Of a stretch of 64,000 nt of DNA, positions 36,884 through 44,973 are shown piece by piece; positions within the stretch are counted from its first letter, which is position 1, and the number at the start of each line of letters is the position of its first letter. Below the pieces are notes generated by a model. It was given only the letters and a program-made list of their open reading frames with translations, was not told the DNA's origin and did not search any database. Both the position numbers and the translations under genes were made by a program. This stretch comes from Paenimyroides baculatum (lineage in GTDB: Bacteria; Bacteroidota; Bacteroidia; Flavobacteriales; Flavobacteriaceae), in NCBI RefSeq assembly GCF_008629655.1, contig NZ_VWSG01000008.1, positions 99,117 through 163,116 on the forward strand. The letters are read 5' to 3'.

Positions 36884-37660
36884 TTATAATAACTCTTTCA
36901 TATTTTGCTGTCTAAATTTATAGGCTGCCATAAACTCAGCGTGTACTTCCTTTTGCGAAAGGTTGAGTTCTTGGGCGATGGCTGCAAACGAAAATTTCTT
37001 TTCGCAGCGCAGCATTAATACCTGTGACTGCCTTTCACTTATGGTTTGCGGTACTGTTTCAACCATGCCGGTATCTTTCTTCTCAAGTACCTTACGCCGG
37101 TCAACAATAACTTTTATATCCTCAATCGCCCGTTTTACCTCGTTAACGGTTTCCATGATACCCTTTCCCATCACCTGAGCAATGGCTTTGTATCGAAAAC
37201 CGTATTTTAAACAAAGGTTGATCAGATGTCGTCTTTCCGGTCTAATCAGCGGTAACACCGTATTGAGATGATCAAAAAACTGTTGATCTTCTTCCTGACC
37301 CTTCAGATCTTGAACTGCATCAGCAGGATCGTAACCAGTTACAGAGTTCTCATAATTTTCATAACTCTCGAACGAGTGAACATTGGTCTTAAAAAACTTG
37401 TTCCTTGGTTTTGCATGGTGGGCATAGCAATTTCTTTTCATCACAAACTTCAGGAAAAACAGTATATGTAACGGGTCTTTTATTGTTTCCCTACACTCCC
37501 ACAACTTCAAAAAAGTATCCTGTACCAAGTTTTCCACGACAAAATCATCGTCAATCCACCGTCTTCCCACCCAAAAAATAAGCCTTCTGTATTGGGCATG
37601 TATTTTTTCTAAAGCAGCAGGGTCGCTGTTTTTTAATAATTCAAAATTTCTTTCTGGCAT
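36884..37660 (-). CDS. ECF-like sigma factor with two C-terminal HTH regions, linked to dCas12f
   Basis: A 258-residue protein. Region 2 is at about 18-85 (HAQYRRLIFWVGRRW..DDFVVENLVQDTFLKLWE), the part that binds core RNA polymerase and melts the -10 region. It is followed by a linker and two sigma-4-like HTH segments: about 128-185 (LPLIRPERRHLINLCLKYGFRYKAIAQVM) and 207-255 (ISERQSQVLMLRCEKKFSFAAIAQELNLS). Ordinary ECF factors are near 180-190 residues with one such HTH. No anti-sigma gene is adjacent. The 12-bp spacing to the Cas12f-like gene shows an operon and suggests that the Cas protein recruits this sigma factor to RNA-chosen DNA sites. Confidence 0.82.
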   Translation of the reverse strand: MPERNFELLKNSDPAALEKIHAQYRRLIFWVGRRWIDDDFVVENLVQDTFLKLWECRETIKDPLHILFFLKFVMKRNCYAHHAKPRNKFFKTNVHSFESYENYENSVTGYDPADAVQDLKGQEEDQQFFDHLNTVLPLIRPERRHLINLCLKYGFRYKAIAQVMGKGIMETVNEVKRAIEDIKVIVDRRKVLEKKDTGMVETVPQTISERQSQVLMLRCEKKFSFAAIAQELNLSQKEVHAEFMAAYKFRQQNMKELL

Positions 37661-38205
37661 AATGGGGTGATTTTAATTATACTCTTTTTTTAGTCGAACT
37701 AGGTTTCGGTCTCTTACTCTTCTCTTATAATTTGAAAGGTTCCTTTCATAATTTATATTGTTCATTTTTGTCTTGACACAAAAACGAACCAAAAAGGTCA
37801 AGACTCTATAAAAAGCCTACTCTTCTTATTTTTAAACTAAACAAAATAATACTCGCTACGCTCCCCGATCATCTTACGCTCTCTTCGTCGGTTAAACTAT
37901 CTCTTTTTCACTAATGGCGCTTTAATCCTCCTTATTAGTATATTCTGTTTTCAATCAAAAATTAAATGCAACTATTTACTAAAATCTAAAACTGAGCATT
38001 CACAACGCAGTGAGCGTCGATTCGATGAAAATAGTGCAAAATCAAATACTGCTTGAGCTTTGAAAAGCGAAATCGCAGATTCATGAATACAATATCATAA
38101 GATCATAAAGAATGAATAGTTTATTTGATTTAACTATTAAATCGTTAATAGACAATTCAGCTTTCAATCAAAACTCAGATATTGAACAAACTCGTATTTT
38201 AAAAC
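37661..38205. other. Gene-free tract with Bacteroidota intergenic repeats
   Basis: No convincing gene. The inverted repeat GTCTTGAC (37770-37777) / GTCAAGAC (37797-37804) belongs to the same family as the stems inside the 211-bp repeats downstream. A CGCTACGCTCCCCGATC segment near 37855 recurs near 38707. A partial copy of the downstream repeat (CGAAATCGCAGATTCATGAA) is at about 38066-38085. Confidence 0.5.
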
Positions 38206-38416
38206 CGACATTATTTTTTCAGCGAGTGTCAAATAGGCGAAATTTCCGTGAAAAGAAATGCTGTTTGAGCGCAGCGAAATCGCAGATTCATGAATACATT
38301 ATCATTAAATAATAAAGAATGAATAATTTATTTCTTTTAGGAAATAAGACTTTACTTGACCGTTGAAAAAATAAAGTCTTGATCTTTTGTAACTTTTACA
38401 TCAAGGTAAAAGTTAA
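38206..38416 (+). repeat. 211-bp direct repeat, copy 1
   Basis: About 95 % identical to 38838-39048 by eye (offset 632 bp). It ends in a perfect 9-bp stem-loop AACTTTTAC-ATCAAG-GTAAAAGTT and contains a GACTTTA/TAAAGTC stem before it. Confidence 0.85.
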
Positions 38417-38837
38417 AGAAAATTGGCAAAACAGGATGATCTTAAATCTCTCATTTTTTTTCAATTATCAATTGACTATGCACTCTGTCATGCTGCACCT
38501 GATGCAGCATCGCATCTAGTTTTCCGCAAAGTTTGTCATCTTGAAAAGACTGAATGAATCCTTTCGGTTTTCATTCTCCATAATTCGTAATTAAAACATT
38601 AGGTTTCTCTGTCCTTTTCACGCACGAAAAGTACCAAAAGTGCTTTTATTGCGGCGATCTTTTAATCGGTCGAAATTCACTTTTTAAGCTCCCAGATCGA
38701 AACGTCGCTATGCTCCCCGATCTGCTTACGCTCCATGCAGTGTTTCGACGCTCGATCAAAACCTCATACCGCTTGATTTATAGTCCTATTCTCTTTCAAA
38801 TCAAAACCCCAATGCTGAACCATTACCGATTTAAAAA

Positions 38838-39048
38838 CGACATTATTTTTTCAGCGAGTGTCAAATAGGCGAAATTTCCGTGAAAAGAAATGCTGTTTGA
38901 GCTCAGCGAAATCGCAGATTCATGAATACATTATCATTAAATAATAAAGAATGAATAATTTATTTCTTTTAGGAAATAAGACTGAATTTGACCGTTGAAA
39001 AAATAGAGTCTTGATCTTTTGTAACTTTTGTATCAAGACAAAAGTTAA
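38838..39048 (+). repeat. 211-bp direct repeat, copy 2
   Basis: Second copy of the repeat. Its terminal stem reads AACTTTTGT-ATCAAG-ACAAAAGTT: two bases differ in each arm compared with copy 1, yet pairing is fully kept, so the hairpin itself appears to be conserved. Confidence 0.85.
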
Positions 39049-39480
39049 GACAAATTACAGAGCTTAATGTTCTTTCTAATGAAACTTAATGAAAACTGCA
39101 TAGACTAGCTTCCTCTATTCCCTAAAAACCACCCCTTTTTAAGGCCCCTACACCATTACCCCAATTATTTCAACCTCCAATTTGGAAAATACAAATAAAG
39201 GCAATACTTTTAAAGTGCGAGTTTTTAAGTTAAAATGCCCTAAATATTTGGTGCCAAAGCAATTTGGTACATTATACACGGCGCTGACATTTGTGTATAG
39301 AAGATTATCACACTGCTACCACACGTTTAGCCTGTTGCTGTTATATAACTTTTGGTGCACGAGCAGTAAAAAGGAAAAGCTTCAGCACCTTATTAAGGCG
39401 GATGCGTTATGGCGGTATGTACAAATTTCGTTCTCATAAATAAAATTTTATGTGGTTATGGAACGATGTTTCTGGAGTGT
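39049..39480. other. Gene-poor spacer upstream of a structured RNA
   Basis: An 85-codon frame (39182-39439) is present but has no recognisable family, an odd composition and no clear start signal, so I do not call it a gene. Short inverted repeats (TTTGGTGCCAAAGCAATTTGGTAC near 39249, given here as two overlapping arms) are the only other structure. Confidence 0.35.
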
Positions 39481-39499
39481 AAAGAATTCTTTGCAGAAA

Positions 39500-39720
39500 A
39501 AGCAAGGAGCGGTTTCACACTTTAGACTCATGGGCGACCAAACCCGTCTTTAAAACCTAAAGGTTAAAAAGTTACTACCTAAAGCATATGTGAAAACCGC
39601 CCATGCCTGTACGAAAGTACAAAACTTTTTAGACATGGAGCGATTTCACGATACTCTCGATAGTAAAATTGGTCGTTTTGAGTCGAGATAACATCGTTTT
39701 TAACTTGCCTTGTAAAGGCT
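39500..39720 (+). ncRNA. Strongly structured RNA candidate, Cas12f-tracrRNA-like
   Basis: About 210 nt with six helices: a closing stem GCGGTTTCACA (39509-39519) with TGTGAAAACCGC (39589-39600) enclosing hairpins AGAC..GGG/CCC..GTCT (39525-39549) and AACC-TAAA-GGTT (39554-39565); then CCATG (39601-39605) with CATGG (39634-39638) enclosing GTAC-GAAA-GTAC, a classic GNRA loop (39609-39620); CGAT/ATCG plus TCTCGA/TCGAGA (39641-39696); and GCCTT-GTA-AAGGC (39707-39719). The GNRA loop favours the plus strand. The layout recalls Cas12f tracrRNAs, in which a CGCTTCAC/GTGAAG stem encloses small hairpins. It could serve the dCas12f gene 2 kb away or be an unrelated RNA. Confidence 0.5.
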
Positions 39721-39786
39721 CATTATCAATTCGCTAAAACAAATATACAAATATTTTTTAAATATCCAATATGTAGGATAAATATT

Positions 39787-40143
39787 TTGAATTTAATGAA
39801 GAAGATAATTGATTTTGAAACTACACAATTTGATTATGACTTAATTAATCATATTAAAGGTTTACGCAAAATCCACAGCATTACTAAAGAAGAATTAAGT
39901 GTAAAAATGGGCGTTGCTAAATCTTTTGTAGGTAACGTAGAATCGGCAACACAACGCCATAAATACGCTACCCGTCACCTCACACTTTTAGCAAAAGCAC
40001 TTGGTTTTAAAAATATTTCCGATTTACTGAAGTTTCCAACTCCGGAATACGATAAAATAAAAGTAACGGTGGAACAGACATATAACGAAGCAGGAACTAA
40101 AGTGATCAAGAGTGAGGTAGTAAAAATTGAGCCTATAGAATAA
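39787..40143 (+). CDS. XRE-family HTH regulator
   Basis: About 118 residues (start could be the first or the fourth codon, MNLM). An HTH of the Cro/CI type is at about 22-75: IKGLRKIHSITKEELSVKMGVAKSFVGNVESA, followed by LLAKALGFKNISDLL. The C-terminal tail is short and charged. It is the first gene of the island and lies 177 bp upstream of the SMEK fragment on the same strand. XRE regulators next to defence genes often repress them; that role is inferred from position. Confidence 0.82.
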   Translation: MNLMKKIIDFETTQFDYDLINHIKGLRKIHSITKEELSVKMGVAKSFVGNVESATQRHKYATRHLTLLAKALGFKNISDLLKFPTPEYDKIKVTVEQTYNEAGTKVIKSEVVKIEPIE

Positions 40144-40320
40144 TTCTTGATATGAATAATCATATTAAGTTGTATATGTTCAACAAAATTTATAAATAAC
40201 TATATTTGATAAAATAATATGCGAAATAAATTAGTAAAAACATGGGCCTATGTTGTCCCATTTGCTAGAAAGTGGTATTAAAGTTTCGAATGTAAACTAT
40301 TTAGCTGAAATTATAAAGAC

Positions 40321-40671
40321 ATGACCCAAGAATATCAACTTTACAGAGTTTCACAATTACTTTCCCGATTTAGAGAACAAGTAAAAATATTGAATTCAAA
40401 TGGAGAATTTAGCATTAATATTCACGCTGAAAATATTTTAATAAATGTATTAAATAAAATTTATGATTGTAATCTTGAAAATGTCAATTATGTTGAAGGC
40501 AAAACCTTTCCAAGTATTGATTTAAGAGATAAAACTAAAAGAATTGCATTTCAAATTACATCAACTGCTAACTTAGAAAAAGTTAATCATACACTAACTA
40601 AATTTATTGAAAACGCCCTTTACAAGGAATTTGATAACGTTTATATTTTTATAAGACACCTATATACTTGA
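40321..40671 (+). pseudogene. SMEK-domain fragment, 3' end cut by a transposon
   Basis: A 116-codon frame with a SMEK domain: YRVSQLLSRFREQVKILNSN, INIHAENILINVLNKIYDC, FPSIDLRDKTKRIAFQITSTAN and YKEFDNVYIFI. SMEK domains sit at the N-terminus of large defence proteins, often with NACHT-type NTPases. The native part ends at 40653-40654; the last five or so codons and the stop are inside the transposon inverted repeat. The NTPase part continues at 46553, but the linker normally expected between the two domains (over 100 residues) is missing, so sequence was also deleted. Confidence 0.8.
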
Positions 40672-40680
40672 TTGTACCAA
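40655..40680 (+). repeat. Left terminal inverted repeat
   Basis: Begins GACACCTATATACTTGATTG and ends TACCAA. It pairs with 46527-46552 with one mismatch at position 18. Confidence 0.9.
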
Positions 40681-40819
40681 TGCTTAATACTACTTAAAAT
40701 AAAATATTTACGAAAAATGTAAATCATTTAACATATTTAAAAAATTAATTCAATAAAGGTATCTCACCCATTATTGGGCACTTAACAAAAATGAAGCCCT
40801 GTTGAATTATTCATAATTT

Positions 40820-40855
40820 AAAACCTGCACAAAAGAAGATTTTTGAGCAGGTTTT
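40820..40855. terminator. Hairpin between left transposon end and transposase
   Basis: AAAACCTGC (40820-40828) and GCAGGTTTT (40847-40855) form a 9-bp stem followed by a short T-rich stretch. It would shield the transposase from read-through from the SMEK gene. Confidence 0.5.
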
Positions 40856-40900
40856 GTTCATTTTAACATATCCAGATTGTTATATCCTTCCATCAAGTTT

Positions 40901-40929
40901 TGAACAACTTGTTTAAACAAGATTGTTCA
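40901..40929. promoter_or_regulatory. Palindrome upstream of the transposase (possible operator)
   Basis: TGAACAA..TTGTTCA arms surround a perfect 14-bp palindrome CTTGTTTAAACAAG, 36 bp before the transposase start. Confidence 0.35.
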
Positions 40930-40964
40930 GCCGAAAGATTTATTATTAATTTTAATAAAACAAG

Positions 40965-41903
40965 ATGGAATCAGATGTAACAATCTTTAAATCATTAATT
41001 CATTTGATGGAAACCTTGCAAACAGAAAATGATTGCAGAGAGTTTTTAGAAAAATTACGTTGGAAAAATGAACCTATTTGTCCTCATTGTGGTAGTGTAT
41101 CAGAAAGCCATTATAAATTACGTTCGAAAGGTCGATTCAAAGGACTTTATAAATGTAGAGATTGTAGAAATCGGTTTACTGTAACCGTAGGAACTATGTT
41201 TGAAGGCTCTCATATAAAATTAAAAAAATGGTTCTTGGCTATCTATATTTTTGCTTCTCATAAGAAAGGAATTAGTAGCGTACAATTAGCAAAAGACATT
41301 AATGTTACTCAAAAATCAGCTTGGTTTATGTTAAGCAGAATTCGACATAATTTCCGTGATAAATCAGAAATTATATTCGAAGGCATTACACAAGCCGATG
41401 AAACTTATGTTGGAGGTAAAAACAAAAATCGCAATCGAGGAAAAAGAATTAAAAACACCCAAGGTCGTAGCTTAAAAGCTAAAGTGCCCGTATTTGGTTT
41501 AATTTCTAATGGATACGTTTATACAAAAGTAATTCCCAATACAAAAGGTAAAACATTGAAAGGTCTTATCAATGAATTAGTAACTAAAGGTTCAATTATT
41601 GTAACTGATGGCTGGAGAGGTTATCGTGGACTTTCTGATGACTACATACATAAAATAATTGAACATAATAAAAGGATTTATGTAAAGGATAAATTCCATA
41701 CTAATAGTATTGAAGGCTTTTGGAGTCAACTTAAACGAGGTATTATCGGAGTTTATCATGTAACCAGCCCTAAACATCTATCTAAATACTGTGATGAATT
41801 TGCTTTTAGGTTTAATACAAGAAAATTGAAAGATGGAGAAAGGTTTAATTTAGCTTTAGTTTCAGCAGATGATAAGCTGGAATATAGGGAATTGATTGCA
41901 TGA
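40965..41903 (+). CDS. IS1595-family (ISXO2-like) transposase
   Basis: A 312-residue protein with an N-terminal zinc ribbon (Cys39, Cys42, Cys64, Cys67: CPHCGS..YKCRDC) followed by a helical DNA-binding part (GISSVQLAKDINVTQKSAWFML) and an ISXO2-type DDE domain: Asp145 in QADETYVGG, Asp215 in IVTDGWRGYRG and Glu250 in NSIEGFWSQLKRG, then the typical HLSKYCDEFAFRFNTR end. Length and motifs are intact, so it is probably active. It lies 285 bp inside the left inverted repeat. Confidence 0.93.
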   Translation: MESDVTIFKSLIHLMETLQTENDCREFLEKLRWKNEPICPHCGSVSESHYKLRSKGRFKGLYKCRDCRNRFTVTVGTMFEGSHIKLKKWFLAIYIFASHKKGISSVQLAKDINVTQKSAWFMLSRIRHNFRDKSEIIFEGITQADETYVGGKNKNRNRGKRIKNTQGRSLKAKVPVFGLISNGYVYTKVIPNTKGKTLKGLINELVTKGSIIVTDGWRGYRGLSDDYIHKIIEHNKRIYVKDKFHTNSIEGFWSQLKRGIIGVYHVTSPKHLSKYCDEFAFRFNTRKLKDGERFNLALVSADDKLEYRELIA

Positions 41904-41971
41904 AAGGAGATATATTAAAATATTATATGTTATTTTAACATTTTTTATTATTATTGTAGAAAACTACTACA

Positions 41972-42844
41972 ATGAATGATAACCAAGAAGAATTAAATGA
42001 ATTCCATAACCTTGATGGAATTTCAATAGATAATAGCATTAAGCTAGATGGTGAAATAATTACCTTTGATGGCGAAGCTATTACCTTTGATGAAATTGAA
42101 GAAGATATTTCTTCTTCTGAAAAAGAGAAATTATTACAATCTATTAAATCATTTAATGAATGGTTAGTAGAAAAAGATGTTACTAAAGAAACTTTTCAAA
42201 TTGAAGACGTAATAATAACTCCTTTTCAAAATGAGGATTGGATAATGGATTTTGATACCGAAGAAAATAAAGTTTCGTTCAATCCAATTATGCGAAATAA
42301 GGTTTCATTTGAATTTTTTGAAATAGTTATTTTACATGAATTTTTTCATCTTTTAGTGCAGGGTGTACCTAATAAAGATGATGTTACTAAAATAAAAGAC
42401 TATTTCAGTGCAGATTTTATGAGTTTAATCGATATAGAAGCAGATTTTTATGTAGCTTTATATTTAAAGGAAACCAAATTTTTTAATAATAGAGATTATT
42501 GGAATTTATATTTCGAAAATAATTCAAAAATATTTAATGGGAAATGGATCAGAAATAAAAAAATCGAACGTTTTATTGGTTCAATGCTTACAATATATGA
42601 TTTATTTCAAAATGATTTAATAAGTTTTAATTTATATTTGCCATCAATAACTTCAATCTTAACTGACGATAAATTGAAAATATTATTAATCAGTAAAAAT
42701 TGCATTTACTTTACTGAAAGAAAATTAGATATTACAACTTTCGAAAAAATAAAAGAAATGTATTCTAATAATATAAATGAATTTGAAGATTTTTATATAG
42801 ATATTGAGATAGTATCTAAAGGCATTTTACAAAAAGGTTATTAA
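41972..42844 (+). CDS. IrrE-like zinc-metalloprotease-fold protein (transposon cargo)
   Basis: A 290-residue protein. A zinc motif HEFFH is at residues 122-126 with a third ligand candidate Glu156 in SLIDIEADFYVALYL, the arrangement of ImmA/IrrE (DUF955-like) proteases. The acidic N-terminus has a short internal duplication (DGEIITFDGEAITFDE, 26-41). ImmA-type enzymes cleave repressors, while others act in toxin-antitoxin or defence modules. There is no HTH in this chain. It starts 68 bp after the transposase and is followed after 16 bp by the 88-residue gene, so the latter two are coupled. Confidence 0.72.
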   Translation: MNDNQEELNEFHNLDGISIDNSIKLDGEIITFDGEAITFDEIEEDISSSEKEKLLQSIKSFNEWLVEKDVTKETFQIEDVIITPFQNEDWIMDFDTEENKVSFNPIMRNKVSFEFFEIVILHEFFHLLVQGVPNKDDVTKIKDYFSADFMSLIDIEADFYVALYLKETKFFNNRDYWNLYFENNSKIFNGKWIRNKKIERFIGSMLTIYDLFQNDLISFNLYLPSITSILTDDKLKILLISKNCIYFTERKLDITTFEKIKEMYSNNINEFEDFYIDIEIVSKGILQKGY

Positions 42845-42860
42845 CTATAAAAAATATTGT

Positions 42861-43127
42861 ATGGAATTAACTATAGACAGAGACAAAAATGAAATCGTGC
42901 GTGAATGGTTGTCTAAAAAAGATTTTTTTAACATAGAGATATCTTCAAATAGATTAATTATGAAAGCAGATGCTTATAACAGTAGAATATTAGTTGTTAT
43001 AGGAAGTGAAGTTTTGCGTAATAACAAGTTGGAAATTTTAGAATATGCAATGAAAACTCATAGAAAAGTATGGGTTGTTAATGTTAATAGAGAAACAAAT
43101 GGCATAGAATGGGAAATGTTTAAATAA
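42861..43127 (+). CDS. Small cargo protein of unknown function
   Basis: An 88-residue protein, MELTIDRDKNEIVREWLSKK at the start, then mixed alpha/beta (RILVVIGSEVLRNNKLEILEYAMKTHRKVWVVNV). I do not recognise a family. The 16-bp gap to the IrrE-like gene and the shared terminator downstream suggest they form a pair; a small partner of a protease-fold protein could be its substrate or antidote, but this is only a guess from position. Confidence 0.6.
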   Translation: MELTIDRDKNEIVREWLSKKDFFNIEISSNRLIMKADAYNSRILVVIGSEVLRNNKLEILEYAMKTHRKVWVVNVNRETNGIEWEMFK

Positions 43128-43134
43128 TAAAAAA

Positions 43135-43163
43135 AACCTCAGTTTTGTTAACTGAGGTTTTTT
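43135..43163 (+). terminator. Rho-independent terminator after the IrrE-like pair
   Basis: AACCTCAGTT-TTGTT-AACTGAGGTT followed by TTTT; six A on the other side let it work for the convergent gene as well. Its stem sequence recurs in the terminator at 45455-45484. Confidence 0.85.
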
Positions 43164-43222
43164 ACTTTATTCACTAACATCAAAGAAGGTTTCTCTGAAA
43201 TATTTGCAAATATGTTTAGTAA

Positions 43223-44671
43223 TTACAATCCCAATACATGCTTTGAAATAATTAAATTATCTGTAAAATCCTCATAATATTTTTCCAAATCTTTAGAATC
43301 AAATCCTAAAACTGAAACATCTAATTTTTCTTCCATTGTCTTTATTTTTTCTCTCATAGATAAGGCTTTTTCAGTTGCATTTTTCCATGAATTGATATTT
43401 GAAGCAGACATTCTAGAACGTTGCAGATTGTATAATCTTACAAACTCATCTAATTTATTTGTATGAGCAGGTAATTCCTTCACTAATTCAGCTAACTGTG
43501 AATATTTGCTATCGATATCTTTAATGTAATTTGGATTTTTATTTAGATTTTCAATTAATGAAGAAGTTAAATCAAATGAAGTCATTTTACCTTTGACTTT
43601 CCTATTATTTGTTATTGAGTAACCATATTTTGATATGGCACTTTTTAATGTCTCAAATTCCTTAATCTCTTTTATTTTAGTAATAAAGTAACTATCATCA
43701 ATTAGATAAAGATTGTTTGTTTCTTGATTTTTTAATATTTGATATTTACGATGGCTTGTTTTACCCAAAACTCTATCATTTATTAACTGACCGCTCAAAT
43801 ATTCATAATTGCCTGCTTCAACTAAATATTTTTCAGCAATAATATCAAATGTTCCTACAAACGATTTATAATCGACTTTTTTATTTGTTAATTTCAATAT
43901 GGATTTTTGATATGTTTTCTTTTTCGCTTCTTCAATTTGCTCTTTTAAATACATTTCCTTTGGAGCTGAATATTCAGGAATTTTCATGTTTAGAAGTTCA
44001 GTTTTGTAAGAATTTATTTCTTTCTCTGTAACTCTAAACTCGTCATAATACAACCTCAATTCTCGTTTAACTTGTCTAGGTTGCATACTTGTATTATAAC
44101 CTTGTTTTTTAACTTCATTAATAACTATTTCCAATTTCATTTTATCAGCCAAGGATTGCGCCTCTTGCAATAAATACTTCTTATTTTTATATCGCTCGTT
44201 TGAAGAATTGTATTTTTCAATATATTGTAAAATATCAGTTATTGTAGCTTTAAGAGTATTTGCATACTTTACCTTGTCATTGTATTCATCAACTATTGTT
44301 TTCTCACCAAATCTTTCTTTACTACGATTTTTAGATTCGAATTCATTAAAGGCTTTTTCAAGATTTTCGATTTCTTTTGGTTCTGAATAAAATGAAGCCA
44401 TTTCTTCTACTACTTCATAAATACCAACAGTTTGTGATACTGGGTTATTTTCAATAGATGGTATAATCATTTTTATATCATCATCGCTAATAGTAATAGT
44501 TTCAGCGATAAATGGTGTCGAAGGTGCAGAATTGATAGTGTTGGGTAACAAGTCTCTAACTGTTTTTGTTGGTTTTTTCGACTGTGAAAAAGTTTGTGAA
44601 GTTGTTAATGCACATAATAATAGTGCATAAGGAAGTTTACGGGAAACCCGTGCTTGTAAATTTTGTAGCAT
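43223..44671 (-). CDS. Secreted helical (coiled-coil-rich) cargo protein
   Basis: A 482-residue protein with a signal peptide (KLPYALLLCALTTSQTFSQSKK), then mostly charged helices with heptad-like stretches (KEIENLEKAFNEFESKNRSK, LKEQIEEAKKKTYQKSILK, EKALSMREKIKTMEEKLDV). No catalytic motif is visible and I do not recognise a family. A secreted helical protein is unusual cargo for an IS1595-type element. It is convergent with the 88-residue gene. A strongly structured intergenic tract lies upstream. Confidence 0.65.
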   Translation of the reverse strand: MLQNLQARVSRKLPYALLLCALTTSQTFSQSKKPTKTVRDLLPNTINSAPSTPFIAETITISDDDIKMIIPSIENNPVSQTVGIYEVVEEMASFYSEPKEIENLEKAFNEFESKNRSKERFGEKTIVDEYNDKVKYANTLKATITDILQYIEKYNSSNERYKNKKYLLQEAQSLADKMKLEIVINEVKKQGYNTSMQPRQVKRELRLYYDEFRVTEKEINSYKTELLNMKIPEYSAPKEMYLKEQIEEAKKKTYQKSILKLTNKKVDYKSFVGTFDIIAEKYLVEAGNYEYLSGQLINDRVLGKTSHRKYQILKNQETNNLYLIDDSYFITKIKEIKEFETLKSAISKYGYSITNNRKVKGKMTSFDLTSSLIENLNKNPNYIKDIDSKYSQLAELVKELPAHTNKLDEFVRLYNLQRSRMSASNINSWKNATEKALSMREKIKTMEEKLDVSVLGFDSKDLEKYYEDFTDNLIISKHVLGL

Positions 44672-44706
44672 TGTGTGGTAATTTTGTGATTAATTAAAAT
44701 AAAAGA

Positions 44707-44836
44707 AGCGTGGACTACATCACGCCAATCACCAGGGTTACCACGCCCTAACTAAAGCAAATGACATAGCCACGCCCATAAGGGCGCACCATTTATCATT
44801 ATTTGCTTTAGTTTCTAAATCGTGGTAATTCGGTGA
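44707..44836. other. Nested long inverted repeats inside the transposon
   Basis: Within 130 bp: hairpin GCGTGG-ACTACAT-CACGCC (44709 on); an outer stem TCACC..TACCACG (44729-44746) with CGTGGTA..GGTGA (44821-44836); inside it CTAAAGCAAAT (about 44752-44762) with ATTTGCTTTAG (about 44801-44811); and innermost CGCCC-ATAA-GGGCG. Three paired layers are separated by short loops. It could be a cruciform, a recombination or transfer site, or a structured RNA leader of the gene at 44671. Confidence 0.6.
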
Positions 44837-44973
44837 AAGCAATAATGTTAATCGTACGTAATTCTTTTAACATCACAAAAATACATAAAAGATGTTATGA
44901 AAGAAAGGATTTTGATTAGATGATGATATGGTGAGGTTGTTTAATCTTCATAGATAAACAAAATATTAAAATT

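Noticed and set aside
38112..38312. 66-codon frame in the repeat tract
   Set aside because: It lies across a non-coding repeat whose second copy does not keep the same start.
39182..39439. 85-codon open frame before the structured RNA
   Set aside because: No recognisable domain, odd residue composition and no start signal; probably chance.
37661..39786. Search for a CRISPR array serving the Cas12f-like gene
   Set aside because: Only two long repeats and scattered palindromes are present; no short, evenly spaced direct repeats with unique spacers.
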